This document shows, piece by piece, positions 24,777 through 33,729 of a DNA stretch of 64,000 nt; the first letter of the stretch is position 1, and each line of letters opens with the position of its first letter. Position numbers and translations under genes: made by a program. The DNA is from Sphingomonas sp. HMP6 (GTDB taxonomy: Bacteria; Pseudomonadota; Alphaproteobacteria; Sphingomonadales; Sphingomonadaceae), in the NCBI RefSeq assembly GCF_013374095.1, contig NZ_AP022672.1:1921501-1985500 (forward strand), written 5' to 3'. Under the pieces are notes generated by a model. It had not been told where the DNA came from and searched no databases. It saw only the letters and a list, made by a program, of their open reading frames with translations.

Positions 24777-25073
24777 TCAGGGCGCCGAGCGTACCCGTTC
24801 GTGATGCCGGATCACTTCATCGATAATGAAGCGCAGGAATTTCTCGCTGAAATCCGGGTCCAGATTGGCGTCGCGCGCAAGGCCGCGCAGCCGCGTGATC
24901 TGCGCTTCCTCGCGCCCCGGATCGGCCGGCGGCAGCCCGGCAACGGCCTTGTAGCGCCCCACCGCCTGCGTCACCTTGAAGCGTTCGGCCAGCATGCACA
25001 CCAAGGCGGCATCGATATTGTCGATGCTCTGACGGTATCCGTTCAGCGTTTCGTCGGTCACCGCGCCCCCCAT
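24777..25073 (-). CDS. Chorismate mutase, AroQ type
   Basis: 98 residues, all α-helical. YRQSIDNIDAALVCMLAERF is helix 1 of the AroQ fold, with catalytic Arg and Lys (VGRYKAVAG). The rest is REEAQITRLRGLARDANLD and the C-terminal FIIDEVIRHHERV. It converts chorismate to prephenate for Phe/Tyr synthesis and would pair with the prephenate dehydratase at 48978-49868. ATG 25073 is preferred to 25139, which adds a basic non-homologous leader. It runs convergent with the kinase gene. Confidence 0.92.
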   Translation of the reverse strand: MGGAVTDETLNGYRQSIDNIDAALVCMLAERFKVTQAVGRYKAVAGLPPADPGREEAQITRLRGLARDANLDPDFSEKFLRFIIDEVIRHHERVRSAP

Positions 25074-25177
25074 ATCCCGAATATCGCACGGGAAAGCCCT
25101 TTTGCGTGCCCGCGCGCGCCCGCGCAAGCCGGGAAACACTTGCCTTTGCGCAGCGGCAACGCCACATCGCGGGCACG

Positions 25178-26206
25178 ATGACCGCTACCATCCACCGCCT
25201 CGACCCGAACCGTGAACCGGGTCGCCCCGCCGCCTCGCTCGATCCGATGGTTTCGCTGGTCGCGGGCGACATGAACATGGTCAACGCGGTGATCCTGTCG
25301 CGGATGCAATCGCAGATCCCGCTGATCCCCGAACTCGCCGGTCATCTCATCGCGGGCGGCGGCAAGCGGATGCGACCGATGCTCACGCTCGCGAGCGCGC
25401 GGCTGCTGGGCTATATGGGCACGCGCCATCACCGCCTCGCCGCAGCGGTCGAATTCATCCACACCGCGACGCTGCTCCACGACGACGTCGTCGATGGATC
25501 GGACCTGCGCCGGGGAAAACGCACCGCCAATCTGATCTGGGGCAACCCGGCCAGCGTGCTGGTCGGCGATTTCCTGTTCAGCCGCTCATTCGAGCTGATG
25601 GTCGAGGACGGTTCGCTAAAGGTGCTCGGCATCCTGTCGGGCGCGAGCGCGATCATCGCCGAGGGCGAGGTCAATCAGCTTACCGCCGCGCGCCGGGTCG
25701 ACACGCCAGAGGAACGCTATCTCGACATTATCGGCGCGAAGACCGCTGCCTTGTTCGCCGCCGCCTGCCGCGTAGCGGCAGTCGTGGCGGAACGGCCCGA
25801 GGCGGAGGAGCTCGCGCTTGACGCGTACGGCCGCAACCTCGGCATTGCGTTCCAATTGGTGGATGATGCGATCGATTTCGTCTCCGATGCCGGTACGATG
25901 GGCAAGGATGCGGGCGACGATTTCCGCGAAGGCAAAGCAACGCTGCCGGTGATCCTGGCGTATGCGCGCGGCTCGGCCGAGGATCGCACCTTCTGGAAGG
26001 CGGCGATCGAAGGCCACCGCAACAGCGACGCGGATTTCGCGCATGCGATCGAGCTCGTCCGCTCGACCCGCGCGGTGGATGATACGCTCGCCCGCGCGCG
26101 CCATTACGGCCAGCGCGCGATCGATGCGCTCGGCATCTTCGCCAACAGCAAGGCCAAGGAAACGATGGTCGAAGCGGTCGAATTCGCGGTGGCGCGGGCT
26201 TACTAG
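25178..26206 (+). CDS. Polyprenyl diphosphate synthase (trans-isoprenyl, probably octa-/deca-)
   Basis: 342 residues. GGKRMRPMLTLASARLLG binds IPP, the first aspartate-rich motif is LLHDDVVDGSDLRRG (about residues 108-122), and the second is FQLVDDAIDFVSDAG near 232. A KxT-type motif (FREGKATLPVIL) follows. It elongates an allylic diphosphate to the long chain of the ubiquinone side chain; exact chain length cannot be read. ATG 25178 is chosen; the 5' region is shared with the divergent chorismate mutase gene. Confidence 0.93.
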   Translation: MTATIHRLDPNREPGRPAASLDPMVSLVAGDMNMVNAVILSRMQSQIPLIPELAGHLIAGGGKRMRPMLTLASARLLGYMGTRHHRLAAAVEFIHTATLLHDDVVDGSDLRRGKRTANLIWGNPASVLVGDFLFSRSFELMVEDGSLKVLGILSGASAIIAEGEVNQLTAARRVDTPEERYLDIIGAKTAALFAAACRVAAVVAERPEAEELALDAYGRNLGIAFQLVDDAIDFVSDAGTMGKDAGDDFREGKATLPVILAYARGSAEDRTFWKAAIEGHRNSDADFAHAIELVRSTRAVDDTLARARHYGQRAIDALGIFANSKAKETMVEAVEFAVARAY

Positions 26207-26223
26207 CGCGTCCTATTTCTCTT

Positions 26224-26313
26224 CCGTTCGGGCTGAGCCTGTCGAAGCCCCTCGCGCCAGAAGCAGTACAGTATTTGGTGCGCGCAGCCCTTCGACAAGC
26301 TCAGGGCGAACGG
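26224..26313. repeat. Family B inverted repeat pair
   Basis: CCGTTCGGGCTGAGCCTGTC at the left is the inverse of CAAGCTCAGGGCGAACGG at the right, with about 50 bases between. It lies between convergent genes. Confidence 0.85.
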
Positions 26314-26345
26314 GGGTGGTTACGCCATCCTGAGCGAACGAGTCC

Positions 26346-27302
26346 CTAACACCCCACCTTCGCGGCGGTGATCTCCCCACCCGCCAATTCCACCTGCAAC
26401 GTCGCGTGCCCAATGCCGAAGCGATCCTTCAGCATTGCCCGCGCATCGTCCAGAAACGCGTCGCCCGGGTGCCCGCCCGGCATCACCAGATGCGCGGTCA
26501 GCACCGTTTCGGTCGTGCTCATCGGCCAGATATGGACGTGATGCACCCGCGCCACGCCGGGGAGCGTGCGGAGTTCGCTCCAGACCTTGTCCGAATCGAT
26601 CCCGCGCGGCACCGCCGCCAGCGCCATTTCGGTCGATTCCTTGAGCAAGCCCCAAGTTTGCAGGAAGATCAGCACGGCGATCGCGATGCTGACCAGCGGA
26701 TCGATCCACACCGCGCCACTCCACCAGATCGCCAGCCCCGACACGACGACGCCGGCCGAGACCATCGCGTCGCTCAGCATGTGGAGATAGGCACCGCGGA
26801 TGTTGAGGTCGTTCTTGCGGTCGCGCATGAACAGCAGCGCCGTCGCGCCGTTGACCACGATCCCCGCCGCCGCGACCCAGGCGACCGTCGGCCCGTCGAT
26901 CGGCGCGGGATTGGCGAGCCGCTGCACCGCCTCGAGCACGATCGCGCCGAGCGCCACCAGCAGGAGGAGCGCGTTGAGCAAGGCGGCGAGGATTGTCGAG
27001 CCCTTCAGGCCATAGGTAAAACGCTTCGACGCCGCGCGCTTGCCCAGCGCAATCGCCGCCCAGGCCGCGCACAGACCCAGCACGTCGGATAGATTATGCC
27101 CGGCATCGGCGAGCAACGCGACCGACCCCGCGATCAGCCCGAACACCACCTCCACCCCGATGAACGCGACGTTGAGCCCGATGCCGATCGCAAAGGCGCG
27201 GTCATGCCCGGCGGGCGGCGCGTGGCTATGCCCGTTTCCATGGCTATGCCCTTGCCCGTGGCCATGATCATGCCCGTGGTGACTGTGGCTGTGTCCGGCC
27301 AA
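26346..27302 (-). CDS. Cation diffusion facilitator (Zn/Cd/Co-type efflux)
   Basis: 318 residues. A His-rich N-terminus (HSHSHHGHDHGHGQGHSH) likely binds metal. Six membrane helices follow, with HNLSD (LADAGHNLSDVLGL, about residues 65-78) and HMLSD (YLHMLSDAMVSAG, about 172) as the transport-site motifs, and a C-terminal cytosolic domain (GVARVHHVHIWPM). It probably exports zinc in exchange for protons. A divergent promoter region lies between this and hrpB. Confidence 0.94.
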   Translation of the reverse strand: MAGHSHSHHGHDHGHGQGHSHGNGHSHAPPAGHDRAFAIGIGLNVAFIGVEVVFGLIAGSVALLADAGHNLSDVLGLCAAWAAIALGKRAASKRFTYGLKGSTILAALLNALLLLVALGAIVLEAVQRLANPAPIDGPTVAWVAAAGIVVNGATALLFMRDRKNDLNIRGAYLHMLSDAMVSAGVVVSGLAIWWSGAVWIDPLVSIAIAVLIFLQTWGLLKESTEMALAAVPRGIDSDKVWSELRTLPGVARVHHVHIWPMSTTETVLTAHLVMPGGHPGDAFLDDARAMLKDRFGIGHATLQVELAGGEITAAKVGC

Positions 27303-27414
27303 TGCGCTTGCTTTCGTTGCTGTACCAAGACGCTAGCATCACCCCCCGGTGAGATACTAGGACGCAGCACATGACAAATGCGTCAGCAAACCCCGATCTG
27401 CGCCGCGTACGGCC

Positions 27415-29958
27415 GTGACGCTGCCGATCCTCGCCGTCCTGCCCGCTCTGCTCGCGTCACTGCGCGCGCGATCGAACGCCGTGCTGGTCGCGCCGCCGGG
27501 TGCTGGCAAGACGACGGCGGTCGCGCCCGCTTTGCTGGGCGAGGCGTGGTGCAGCGGCGAGATCCTGTTACTTTCCCCGCGCCGCCTCGCCGCGCGTGCC
27601 GCCGCCGAACGGATGGCGGCCAATGCGGGCGAAAGCGTCGGCCAGACCTTCGGCTATGCGACGCGGATGGATTCGAAGCGATCGGCGGCAACGCGCGTGA
27701 CGGTGGTGACCGAGGGCATTTTTGTCGCGCGGATTCAGGCTGACCCCGAACTAAACGGCGTATCGGCGGTGCTGTTCGACGAGGTCCATGAACGCAGCCT
27801 CGACAGCGATTTCGGCCTCGCGCTCGCGCTCGATGCCCAAGGCGGGCTGCGGCCCGATCTGCGACTGCTGGCGATGTCGGCGACGCTGGACGGCGCGCGC
27901 TTCTCCGGTTTGATGGGGGACGCGCCCGTTGTGGAGAGCGCTGGGCGGATGCACCCGCTGACGCTGCGCCACATCGGCCGCGCCGCCGAGGCAAGGATCG
28001 AGGATTCGGTCGCCGCCGCGATCCGCCTCGCCTTGCGCGACGAAGCGGGCGGTATCCTCGCTTTCCTGCCGGGTGTGGCCGAGATCGAGCGCACCGCCGA
28101 GCGGTTGGACGGGCTTGGCGACGGCATCGTGCTCCACCGGCTTCACGGTAGCCTCGACCCCGCCGCACAGCGCGCGGCGATCGCGCCAGACCGCGAGGGC
28201 CGCCGCAACATCGTGCTCGCGACGAGCATCGCCGAGACCAGCCTGACGCTCGACGGCATCTCCGTGGTGGTCGATTCTGGCCTCGCGCGCCGCCCGCGGT
28301 ACGACCGTGCAGCGGGGATGACGCGGCTCGTCACCGAACGCGCGAGCCAGGCCGCCGTCACGCAACGCGCCGGCCGCGCCGCGCGGCAGATGCCGGGCGT
28401 CGCGTACCGTCTGTGGGAGGAAGCCGCGACGGCGGGGCTGCCGCGCTTCGACCCGCCCGAAATCCTTGAGGCGGATCTGTCGGCGCTCACGCTCGATTGC
28501 GCGATCTGGGGCGTCGCCGATCCGCGTGCGCTACGCTGGCTCGATCCCCCGACCGAGGCGGCGGTGCAGGAAGCGCGCGCGCGGTTGATGGCGCTGGAGG
28601 CGCTCGACGCCGACGGCCGCCCGACGCCGCACGGCCGCGCGATCGCGCGGCTGCCGCTCGCGCCCCGGCTCGGGCATATGCTGGTGCGGAGCGGGGAGCT
28701 TGGGCTTGGGGCGGTGGCAGCCGAGGTCGCGGTGCTGCTTGGCGAGCGTGGCCTTGGCGGGAATGACGTGGATCTGGAAACGCGCCGTCGCAGATGGCGC
28801 GGCGAACGCGGACAGCGCGCGGAGGCCGGGCGGAAACTGGCGAAAAGGTGGGCGTCCCTTTCTCCCCTCCCGCCTGCGGGAGGGGCTGGGGGTGGGCGCC
28901 CGACCTCAACGCGCGTGTCGCTAGCGGATAGCGCGAGCCCACCCCCCGGCCCCCTCCCGCGCGCGGGAGGGGGAGCAGAAGGCACTGCCATCGCCCTCGC
29001 CTTCCCCGATCGCATCGCGCGGCGTCGGGACGCATCGGGCGAGACCTGGGCCTCGGTCGGCGGGCGCGGGTTCAAGCTCGACGCCACCTCCAGCCTGGCG
29101 CGCGAGGAATGGCTGGCCGTCGCCGAAACGCAGGGCATGGCATCGGGCGCGCGCATCCTCTCCGCCGCCGCGATCGACCTCGCCACGATCGAGGCGCTGT
29201 TCGGCGACCGGATCGCCACGCACCGCACGGTGAACTTCGATCCGGCCACCGGTGGTGTGCAGGCGCTGCGCGAACGCCGCCTGGGAGCGCTGCGCCTGTC
29301 GAGCGGGCCGGACGCGAACGCCGACGCAGAGGCGATTGCGGCGGCCTTGCTGGAAGGAGTCCGCACGCACGGCCTCGCCCGGCTGCCGTGGAGCGACGCC
29401 GCGCTCGCGCTGCGCCACCGCGCCACCTTCGCTGCCGGGCATGGCGGGGCCGATCTCGCGCTCGACGACGCGGCGCTGCTGGCCCGCGCCGACGAATGGC
29501 TCTCGCCGCTGCTCACCCGCGTGCGCCGCCTCGACGCGATCGACTCGGGTGCGCTGACCGACGCCTTGCGCGGCCTGATCGATTGGGACGCGCTGCGCAC
29601 GATCGACCGCCTCGCGCCGACGCATTTCACCAGCCCCGCAGGCTCCGCCCACGCAATCGACTACGCCGCCGAGGGTGGCCCGCGTGTCGAGCTTCGCCCG
29701 CAGACGCTGTTCGGGCTTGCCACGCATCCGACGATCGCGGGCGGTCGCGTACCGCTGGTGCTCAGCCTGACCTCGCCGGGCGGTCGCCCGATCCAGACGA
29801 CGCGCGATTTGCCAGGGTTCTGGGCGGGGAGTTGGGCCGATGTCGCACGCGAGATGCGCGGTCGCTATCCGCGCCACCCCTGGCCCGATGACCCCGCTTC
29901 CGCATCCGCGACGTTGCGCACGAAAAACGCGGATGCGCGGGCCGGAAAAGCACGATAA
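27415..29958 (+). CDS. hrpB: ATP-dependent helicase HrpB, with in-frame repeat insertion
   Basis: 847 residues, DEAH/DEVH-box family. Walker A is VAPPGAGKTTAV (about residues 24-35), the DEVH box is LFDEVHERSLDSD, the SAT motif is LLAMSATLDG, and motif VI is QRAGRAARQMPG. The long C-terminal HrpB-specific region follows. Residues about 482-522 ([20 protein letters not shown] and neighbours, then GPLPRAGGGAEG) are encoded by a family C repeat pair in frame. Start GTG 27415. Its exact role in alphaproteobacteria is unclear. Confidence 0.94.
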   Translation: MTLPILAVLPALLASLRARSNAVLVAPPGAGKTTAVAPALLGEAWCSGEILLLSPRRLAARAAAERMAANAGESVGQTFGYATRMDSKRSAATRVTVVTEGIFVARIQADPELNGVSAVLFDEVHERSLDSDFGLALALDAQGGLRPDLRLLAMSATLDGARFSGLMGDAPVVESAGRMHPLTLRHIGRAAEARIEDSVAAAIRLALRDEAGGILAFLPGVAEIERTAERLDGLGDGIVLHRLHGSLDPAAQRAAIAPDREGRRNIVLATSIAETSLTLDGISVVVDSGLARRPRYDRAAGMTRLVTERASQAAVTQRAGRAARQMPGVAYRLWEEAATAGLPRFDPPEILEADLSALTLDCAIWGVADPRALRWLDPPTEAAVQEARARLMALEALDADGRPTPHGRAIARLPLAPRLGHMLVRSGELGLGAVAAEVAVLLGERGLGGNDVDLETRRRRWRGERGQRAEAGRKLAKRWASLSPLPPAGGAGGGRPTSTRVSLADSASPPPGPLPRAGGGAEGTAIALAFPDRIARRRDASGETWASVGGRGFKLDATSSLAREEWLAVAETQGMASGARILSAAAIDLATIEALFGDRIATHRTVNFDPATGGVQALRERRLGALRLSSGPDANADAEAIAAALLEGVRTHGLARLPWSDAALALRHRATFAAGHGGADLALDDAALLARADEWLSPLLTRVRRLDAIDSGALTDALRGLIDWDALRTIDRLAPTHFTSPAGSAHAIDYAAEGGPRVELRPQTLFGLATHPTIAGGRVPLVLSLTSPGGRPIQTTRDLPGFWAGSWADVAREMRGRYPRHPWPDDPASASATLRTKNADARAGKAR
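28861..28974. repeat. Family C inverted repeat pair inside hrpB
   Basis: CCCCTCCCGCCTGCGGGAGG (left) and CCTCCCGCGCGCGGGAGGGG (right) are the outer palindromes; GGGGTGGGC and GCCCACCCCC are complementary inside. Length keeps the frame of hrpB. Confidence 0.88.
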
Positions 29959-29968
29959 GGGGGCATTC

Positions 29969-30250
29969 ATGTCGACCGCCCGAATCTATCAGCGCCCGAA
30001 AAATTCCATGTCGTCGGGCCGCGCCCGCACCAGCATCTGGGTGCTCGAATTCGCCCCCGCCGAGGCGAAGCAACCCGATCCGCTGACCGGCTGGGCGGGG
30101 TCTGGCGACACCAACGATCAGGTCAAGCTCACCTTCCCGTCGCAGGACGCGGCGATCGCTTATGCCGAGCGGCAGGGGCTGGCGTTCACCGTGGTTGCGG
30201 CGCCGGAGCGGACGTTGAAGCTGCAATCTTACGCGGATAATTTTCGGTAA
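29969..30250 (+). CDS. ETC complex I subunit, NDUFS4 family
   Basis: 93 residues, MSTARIYQRPKNSMSSGRAR. WVLEFAPAEAKQPDPLTGW, then LTFPSQDAAIAYAERQG and the C-terminal RKLKSYADNFR-like segment identify the accessory subunit at the N-module/Q-module border of respiratory complex I. It is encoded alone, ten bases after hrpB, away from the nuo operon. ATG 29969 after AAGGGGG; an in-frame upstream extension lies within hrpB. Confidence 0.93.
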   Translation: MSTARIYQRPKNSMSSGRARTSIWVLEFAPAEAKQPDPLTGWAGSGDTNDQVKLTFPSQDAAIAYAERQGLAFTVVAAPERTLKLQSYADNFR

Positions 30251-30283
30251 GGGCTGTTTTGTGAGTCTGGCTTAGCCCTAATT

Positions 30284-30374
30284 CCCGTTCGCCCTGAGCT
30301 TGTCGAAGGGCAGTGCGCCCCACGTCCGGCATCAAGTGTGGCACGGAGGGCTTCGACAAGCTCAGCCCGAACGG
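30284..30374. repeat. Family B inverted repeat pair
   Basis: CCGTTCGCCCTGAGCTTGTC at 30284 is the inverse of GACAAGCTCAGCCCGAACGG ending at 30374. It lies between convergent genes, where it may help end transcription from both sides. Confidence 0.85.
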
Positions 30375-30383
30375 GAATGAGGC

Positions 30384-30920
30384 TCAGCCCGCCAGCATCC
30401 CCGCACCCAGCAACAACAGCATCTTCACATCGATCGCCACGCCCTCGGCGCGTTTCGCCGCCACAAAATCGGCAAGCCCGTCCACCGGCACGCGCAGCAC
30501 GGTGATGTCCTCATCCGCCTCGCCGCCACCTGGCCCGACGCGCTCCAGCCCGGTCGCGCGGACCAGCGTGAAGCCCTCCGACACCATCCCCGGCGACGAA
30601 TGAAAGAAACCAAGCGGCGTGATCGCGCCCGCGCGGTAGCCCGTTTCCTCCTCCAGCTCGCGCGCGGCGGACGCCTCGACGCTCTCGCCCGCGTCCTCGT
30701 CGCCGACCAGACCGGCCGGTAATTCGAGACACCGCCGCCCGAGCGGCACGCGATATTGCTCGACCAGCACGACATGCCCGTCGTCGATCGCCAGGATCAC
30801 CGCCGCCTGAATGCCGCGCGCACGCGACACATATTCCCAGGTGCCGTCCTGCAGCACCTTGATATATTTGCCTTCCCAGACGACCGAAGCCCGCTCGCCC
30901 TGAGCTTGTCGAAGGGTCAC
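30384..30920 (-). CDS. NUDIX hydrolase (ADP-ribose pyrophosphatase type)
   Basis: 178 residues. The NUDIX box [26 protein letters not shown] runs across about residues 71-96; the catalytic part is [14 protein letters not shown]-ribose pyrophosphatases of this group share [12 protein letters not shown] and [16 protein letters not shown]. The first eleven residues ([11 protein letters not shown]) are translated from a half family B repeat. The GTG start overlaps the stop of the TPM-domain gene (GTGA, 30917-30920). Last gene of the lemA operon. Confidence 0.9.
   Translation of the reverse strand: MTLRQAQGERASVVWEGKYIKVLQDGTWEYVSRARGIQAAVILAIDDGHVVLVEQYRVPLGRRCLELPAGLVGDEDAGESVEASAARELEEETGYRAGAITPLGFFHSSPGMVSEGFTLVRATGLERVGPGGGEADEDITVLRVPVDGLADFVAAKRAEGVAIDVKMLLLLGAGMLAG
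30890..30917. repeat. Half family B repeat at the start of the NUDIX gene
   Basis: CTCGCCCTGAGCTTGTCGAA and the next bases match one arm of family B; no second arm is visible within 100 bases. Confidence 0.75.
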
Positions 30921-31582
30921 AACTCGATCACGCGATCTGGAAGTTCGTTCACATCATCCGACGTCTTGGGGAAGCTTTCGCCCAGAATCCCGCCGATCAC
31001 CCCGACCGCCGCGACCATCCCATCGCCCGATCGCCCGTCGCGCACCGCGCTCACCAGCGCGGCCATCGCATCGCCCCAGCGTTCGGCCGGCACCGCGCGG
31101 ACGATCGCCTCGTCGGCGATCAGCTCGGCCATATGCTCGTCGGTCGACAGATACAGCAGGATGCCGATCCGCGCCTGCGTGCGCCGTTCCGCGCCGACCT
31201 TGAAGAACTGCACCGCGCGCCGCCGCACGCGCCGCCTTTTGGTCGCGCGCGGGGTCAGCGCCATTTTCAGCGGGGTCCACGCGACCGCATAGCGCACCGC
31301 GAGGAACAGCACCGCCTGCACGATCACCAGCCACAGCACGATGCGGCCGCTATCCGCCGCCTCCCACGCGCTGCCGCCCCAATTGAGCCAATCGAGATCG
31401 ATCGTCGCGATCGCGCCTGCCAGGAGCATCGCCAGCACGGCATAGTGCAGCGGCACATCCTGATAGCGATCCGAATTGGCCGCGACGATCGTGACGATCT
31501 CGCCATCGGTGCCGAGTTCGGCTTCAGCGACGGCCGCCGTTACGCGGTCGCGGTCTGCTGGGGTGAGAACGAACTGCACCAT
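30917..31582 (-). CDS. TPM-domain membrane protein
   Basis: 221 residues. The N-terminal region is [26 protein letters not shown], followed by two or three membrane segments (about residues 47-67 and 87-110). A basic stretch ([18 protein letters not shown]) precedes a TPM-like half with [22 protein letters not shown]. It probably works with the neighbouring TPM protein. ATG 31582 shares a base with the stop of that gene (TGATG); GTG 31585 and TTG 31588 are less likely. Confidence 0.85.
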   Translation of the reverse strand: MVQFVLTPADRDRVTAAVAEAELGTDGEIVTIVAANSDRYQDVPLHYAVLAMLLAGAIATIDLDWLNWGGSAWEAADSGRIVLWLVIVQAVLFLAVRYAVAWTPLKMALTPRATKRRRVRRRAVQFFKVGAERRTQARIGILLYLSTDEHMAELIADEAIVRAVPAERWGDAMAALVSAVRDGRSGDGMVAAVGVIGGILGESFPKTSDDVNELPDRVIEL

Positions 31583-32466
31583 CACCAATCCCCCGATGCG
31601 CCGCCGCCACCGAAGTCGCCGCCGCCGCCGCCGCTGAAATCACTACCGCCCCAGCCGCCCGAATCGCTGCCGCCGGAACCGCCGCCGCCCCAACCCGAGC
31701 CACCGCCGCCCCAGTTTCCGCGCGACGCCTGGTTGCCGATTTCGTTGGCGATGCCCCACAGGATCACCGGCATCAGCCCGCTGTCTCCGCCACGCGAAGC
31801 ATAGCGACGGCCACTCGATCGCCGCCCGAACGACAGCAACACAAACGCCGCGATGAAGCCGAACACGATCAGCCCGACCGGAAACCCGCCGCCGCCAGAG
31901 CGCGCGGTTTTGTGCGTACGATCGAACTCCGCCGCCGCCGCGTCGAGCCGTGCCTTCTGCTCCTCGGGCGAGGCGCGGAGTTGCGCGATGATCGCGTCGG
32001 TGCCGGCTTCCATAGCGCCGGGGATATCGTTCGATTGCTTGAGCTTGGGCAGCATCGCGCCGCGGATCATGACACTGGAAAAGGCATCGGTCAGGAACGG
32101 TTCGAGCCCGCGACCAACCTCGAGCCGCGGTCCGCGACGCCCGGCGGGTTCGTTCGGCGCGATGAACAGGATCGCGCCATTGTCGACGTCGTTCAAGCCA
32201 ACGCCCCACGCCCGGCCGAGCCCGACGCCATATTCGACCAGTTCGCGCCCCTGCAGATCGGGGATCGTCGCGACCACTACCTGCCGCTTGGTGCCACGCT
32301 GCAACGCCTGCAGCTTCGCGGTCAGATCCGCCTCGGTCGCGGGCGGCAGCACATTGGCGGCGTCCACCACCAACCCGGTGAATTTGGGATAGGTTTGTGC
32401 CGCGGCGGGCGCGGTGCCGATCAGCACCGCGACCACCGCCGCCATCATCATCTGGAACAGGCGCAT
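31582..32466 (-). CDS. TPM-domain protein with signal peptide and Gly/Ser-rich tail
   Basis: 294 residues. A signal peptide (MMAAVVAVLIGTAPAAAQ) precedes the TPM/Psb32-type fold (FTGLVVDAANVLPPATEADL, VVATIPDLQGRELVEYGVGL, LEVGRGLEPFLTDAFSS). One transmembrane segment follows (GGGFPVGLIVFGFIAAFVLL, about residue 195), then a Gly/Ser/Trp-rich low-complexity tail. Such YgcG-like proteins accompany LemA; proposed roles are in membrane-protein quality or photosystem repair in other organisms. Role here unproven. Confidence 0.9.
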   Translation of the reverse strand: MRLFQMMMAAVVAVLIGTAPAAAQTYPKFTGLVVDAANVLPPATEADLTAKLQALQRGTKRQVVVATIPDLQGRELVEYGVGLGRAWGVGLNDVDNGAILFIAPNEPAGRRGPRLEVGRGLEPFLTDAFSSVMIRGAMLPKLKQSNDIPGAMEAGTDAIIAQLRASPEEQKARLDAAAAEFDRTHKTARSGGGGFPVGLIVFGFIAAFVLLSFGRRSSGRRYASRGGDSGLMPVILWGIANEIGNQASRGNWGGGGSGWGGGGSGGSDSGGWGGSDFSGGGGGDFGGGGASGDW

Positions 32467-32508
32467 GCTTCGGGCCTTGATCGGCCCTCTCCTGTCAATG
32501 GTCTCGAC

Positions 32509-33093
32509 TCAGCTACCGTTGCCGAAATTGACGGCAGGTGCCGCCTCGGCACCCGGCGTCGTCGCCTTGAACGGGACGATCGGCTTCGCGCCGTAAAAGA
32601 TCTTCGCGCCGATCGCATCGGGGAAGGTGCGGATCGTCGTGTTGTACGATTGCACCGCCGCATTGTAATCACCGCGCGCGGTCGAGATGCGGTTCTCGGT
32701 GCCCTCGAGCTGCGACATCAGCGTGGCGTAATTGCCTTGCGACTTCAGCTCCGGATACGCCTCCTGCAACCGCTGCAGCGACAGCGTGACGCCGGCTTGT
32801 GCCCGCTCATAGGCCTGCATCTTGGCCGGGTCGGTCAAATCGCCGCCCGACACCTTGACCTGGCTCGCCGAGGCGCGCGCTTGCGTCACTTCGACCAGGA
32901 TCGCCTTTTCCTGTGCGCCAGCGGCCTTCACCGTCGACACCAGATTGGGGATCAGATCGGCGCGACGCTGATAGTAATTCTCGACGTCGGCCCACTTCGC
33001 CTTGGCGTTCTCCTCCGCCGTCGGCACGCTGTTGAGGCCGCAGCCTGCCAAAGCGACGCTCGTCGTGAGTGCGAACAGGGTACGGTACTTCAT
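32509..33093 (-). CDS. lemA: LemA family lipoprotein
   Basis: 194 residues. Starts MKYRTLFALTTSVALAGCG, a lipoprotein signal with cleavage before Cys18. The LemA core has the helices VENYYQRRADLIPNLVSTVK and the later YNAAVQSYNTTIRTFPDAIG. First gene of the lemA-TPM-TPM-NUDIX operon. ATG 33093 is preceded by GGAGGGAT on the minus strand. Confidence 0.93.
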   Translation of the reverse strand: MKYRTLFALTTSVALAGCGLNSVPTAEENAKAKWADVENYYQRRADLIPNLVSTVKAAGAQEKAILVEVTQARASASQVKVSGGDLTDPAKMQAYERAQAGVTLSLQRLQEAYPELKSQGNYATLMSQLEGTENRISTARGDYNAAVQSYNTTIRTFPDAIGAKIFYGAKPIVPFKATTPGAEAAPAVNFGNGS

Positions 33094-33175
33094 TGTAATG
33101 ATCCCTCCAGACCTTGCGCCGACCTGATACCTCGGTACGGTTACGGCAAGAAGTGAAATCGGGAGGGGAGCCCCC

Positions 33176-33604
33176 ATGTTCAAGGAGTTCAAGGCCTTTA
33201 TCGCGCGCGGCAACGTGCTCGATCTGGCCGTTGCGGTCATCATCGGCGGGGCATTCGGCAAGATCATCACGTCACTGACAGATGATGTCATCATGCCCGT
33301 GATCGGCAAAATCTTCGGCGGGCTCGATTTTTCGAGCTATTTCGTCGTGCTGGGCACGGTGCCCGCAGCGCTCGCCGGATCGTCCGATTATGCCGCGCTG
33401 AAGAAGGCCGGCGTTCCCCTGCTCGGCTATGGCGCGTTCGTGACGGCGGCGGTCAATTTCCTGATCGTCGCCTTCATCATCTTCCTGATCGTGCGCGCGG
33501 TGAACCGGATGATGCCGCCAGCACCGGTGGTCGCCGAGCCGGTCGAACCGGCGGATATCACGCTGCTGCGCGAAATCCGGGACGCGTTGAAGGCGCGCCC
33601 TTAG
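33176..33604 (+). CDS. mscL: Large-conductance mechanosensitive channel
   Basis: 142 residues. MFKEFKAFIARGNVLDLAVA is the N-terminal amphipathic helix and first TM with the family signature; the second TM is FVTAAVNFLIVAFIIFLIV, followed by the C-terminal bundle helix (ADITLLREIRDAL). It releases solutes on hypo-osmotic shock. [12 protein letters not shown] precedes ATG 33176. The start is divergent from lemA. Confidence 0.97.
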   Translation: MFKEFKAFIARGNVLDLAVAVIIGGAFGKIITSLTDDVIMPVIGKIFGGLDFSSYFVVLGTVPAALAGSSDYAALKKAGVPLLGYGAFVTAAVNFLIVAFIIFLIVRAVNRMMPPAPVVAEPVEPADITLLREIRDALKARP

Positions 33605-33610
33605 CACAAT

Positions 33611-33699
33611 CCGTTCGGGCTGAGCTTGGCGAAGCCCTGCGTGCCACACACTCGGCTTCCGTGCGGAGAGGTGCCCTTCGACAGGCTCAGGACGAACGG
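33611..33699. repeat. Family B inverted repeat pair
   Basis: CCGTTCGGGCTGAGCTTGGC is approximately the inverse of CGACAGGCTCAGGACGAACG. It lies between the convergent mscL and Rrf2 genes. Confidence 0.82.
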
Positions 33700-33729
33700 C
33701 CTGAGGGGGATGTCGCGCGGTCGCGGCCC

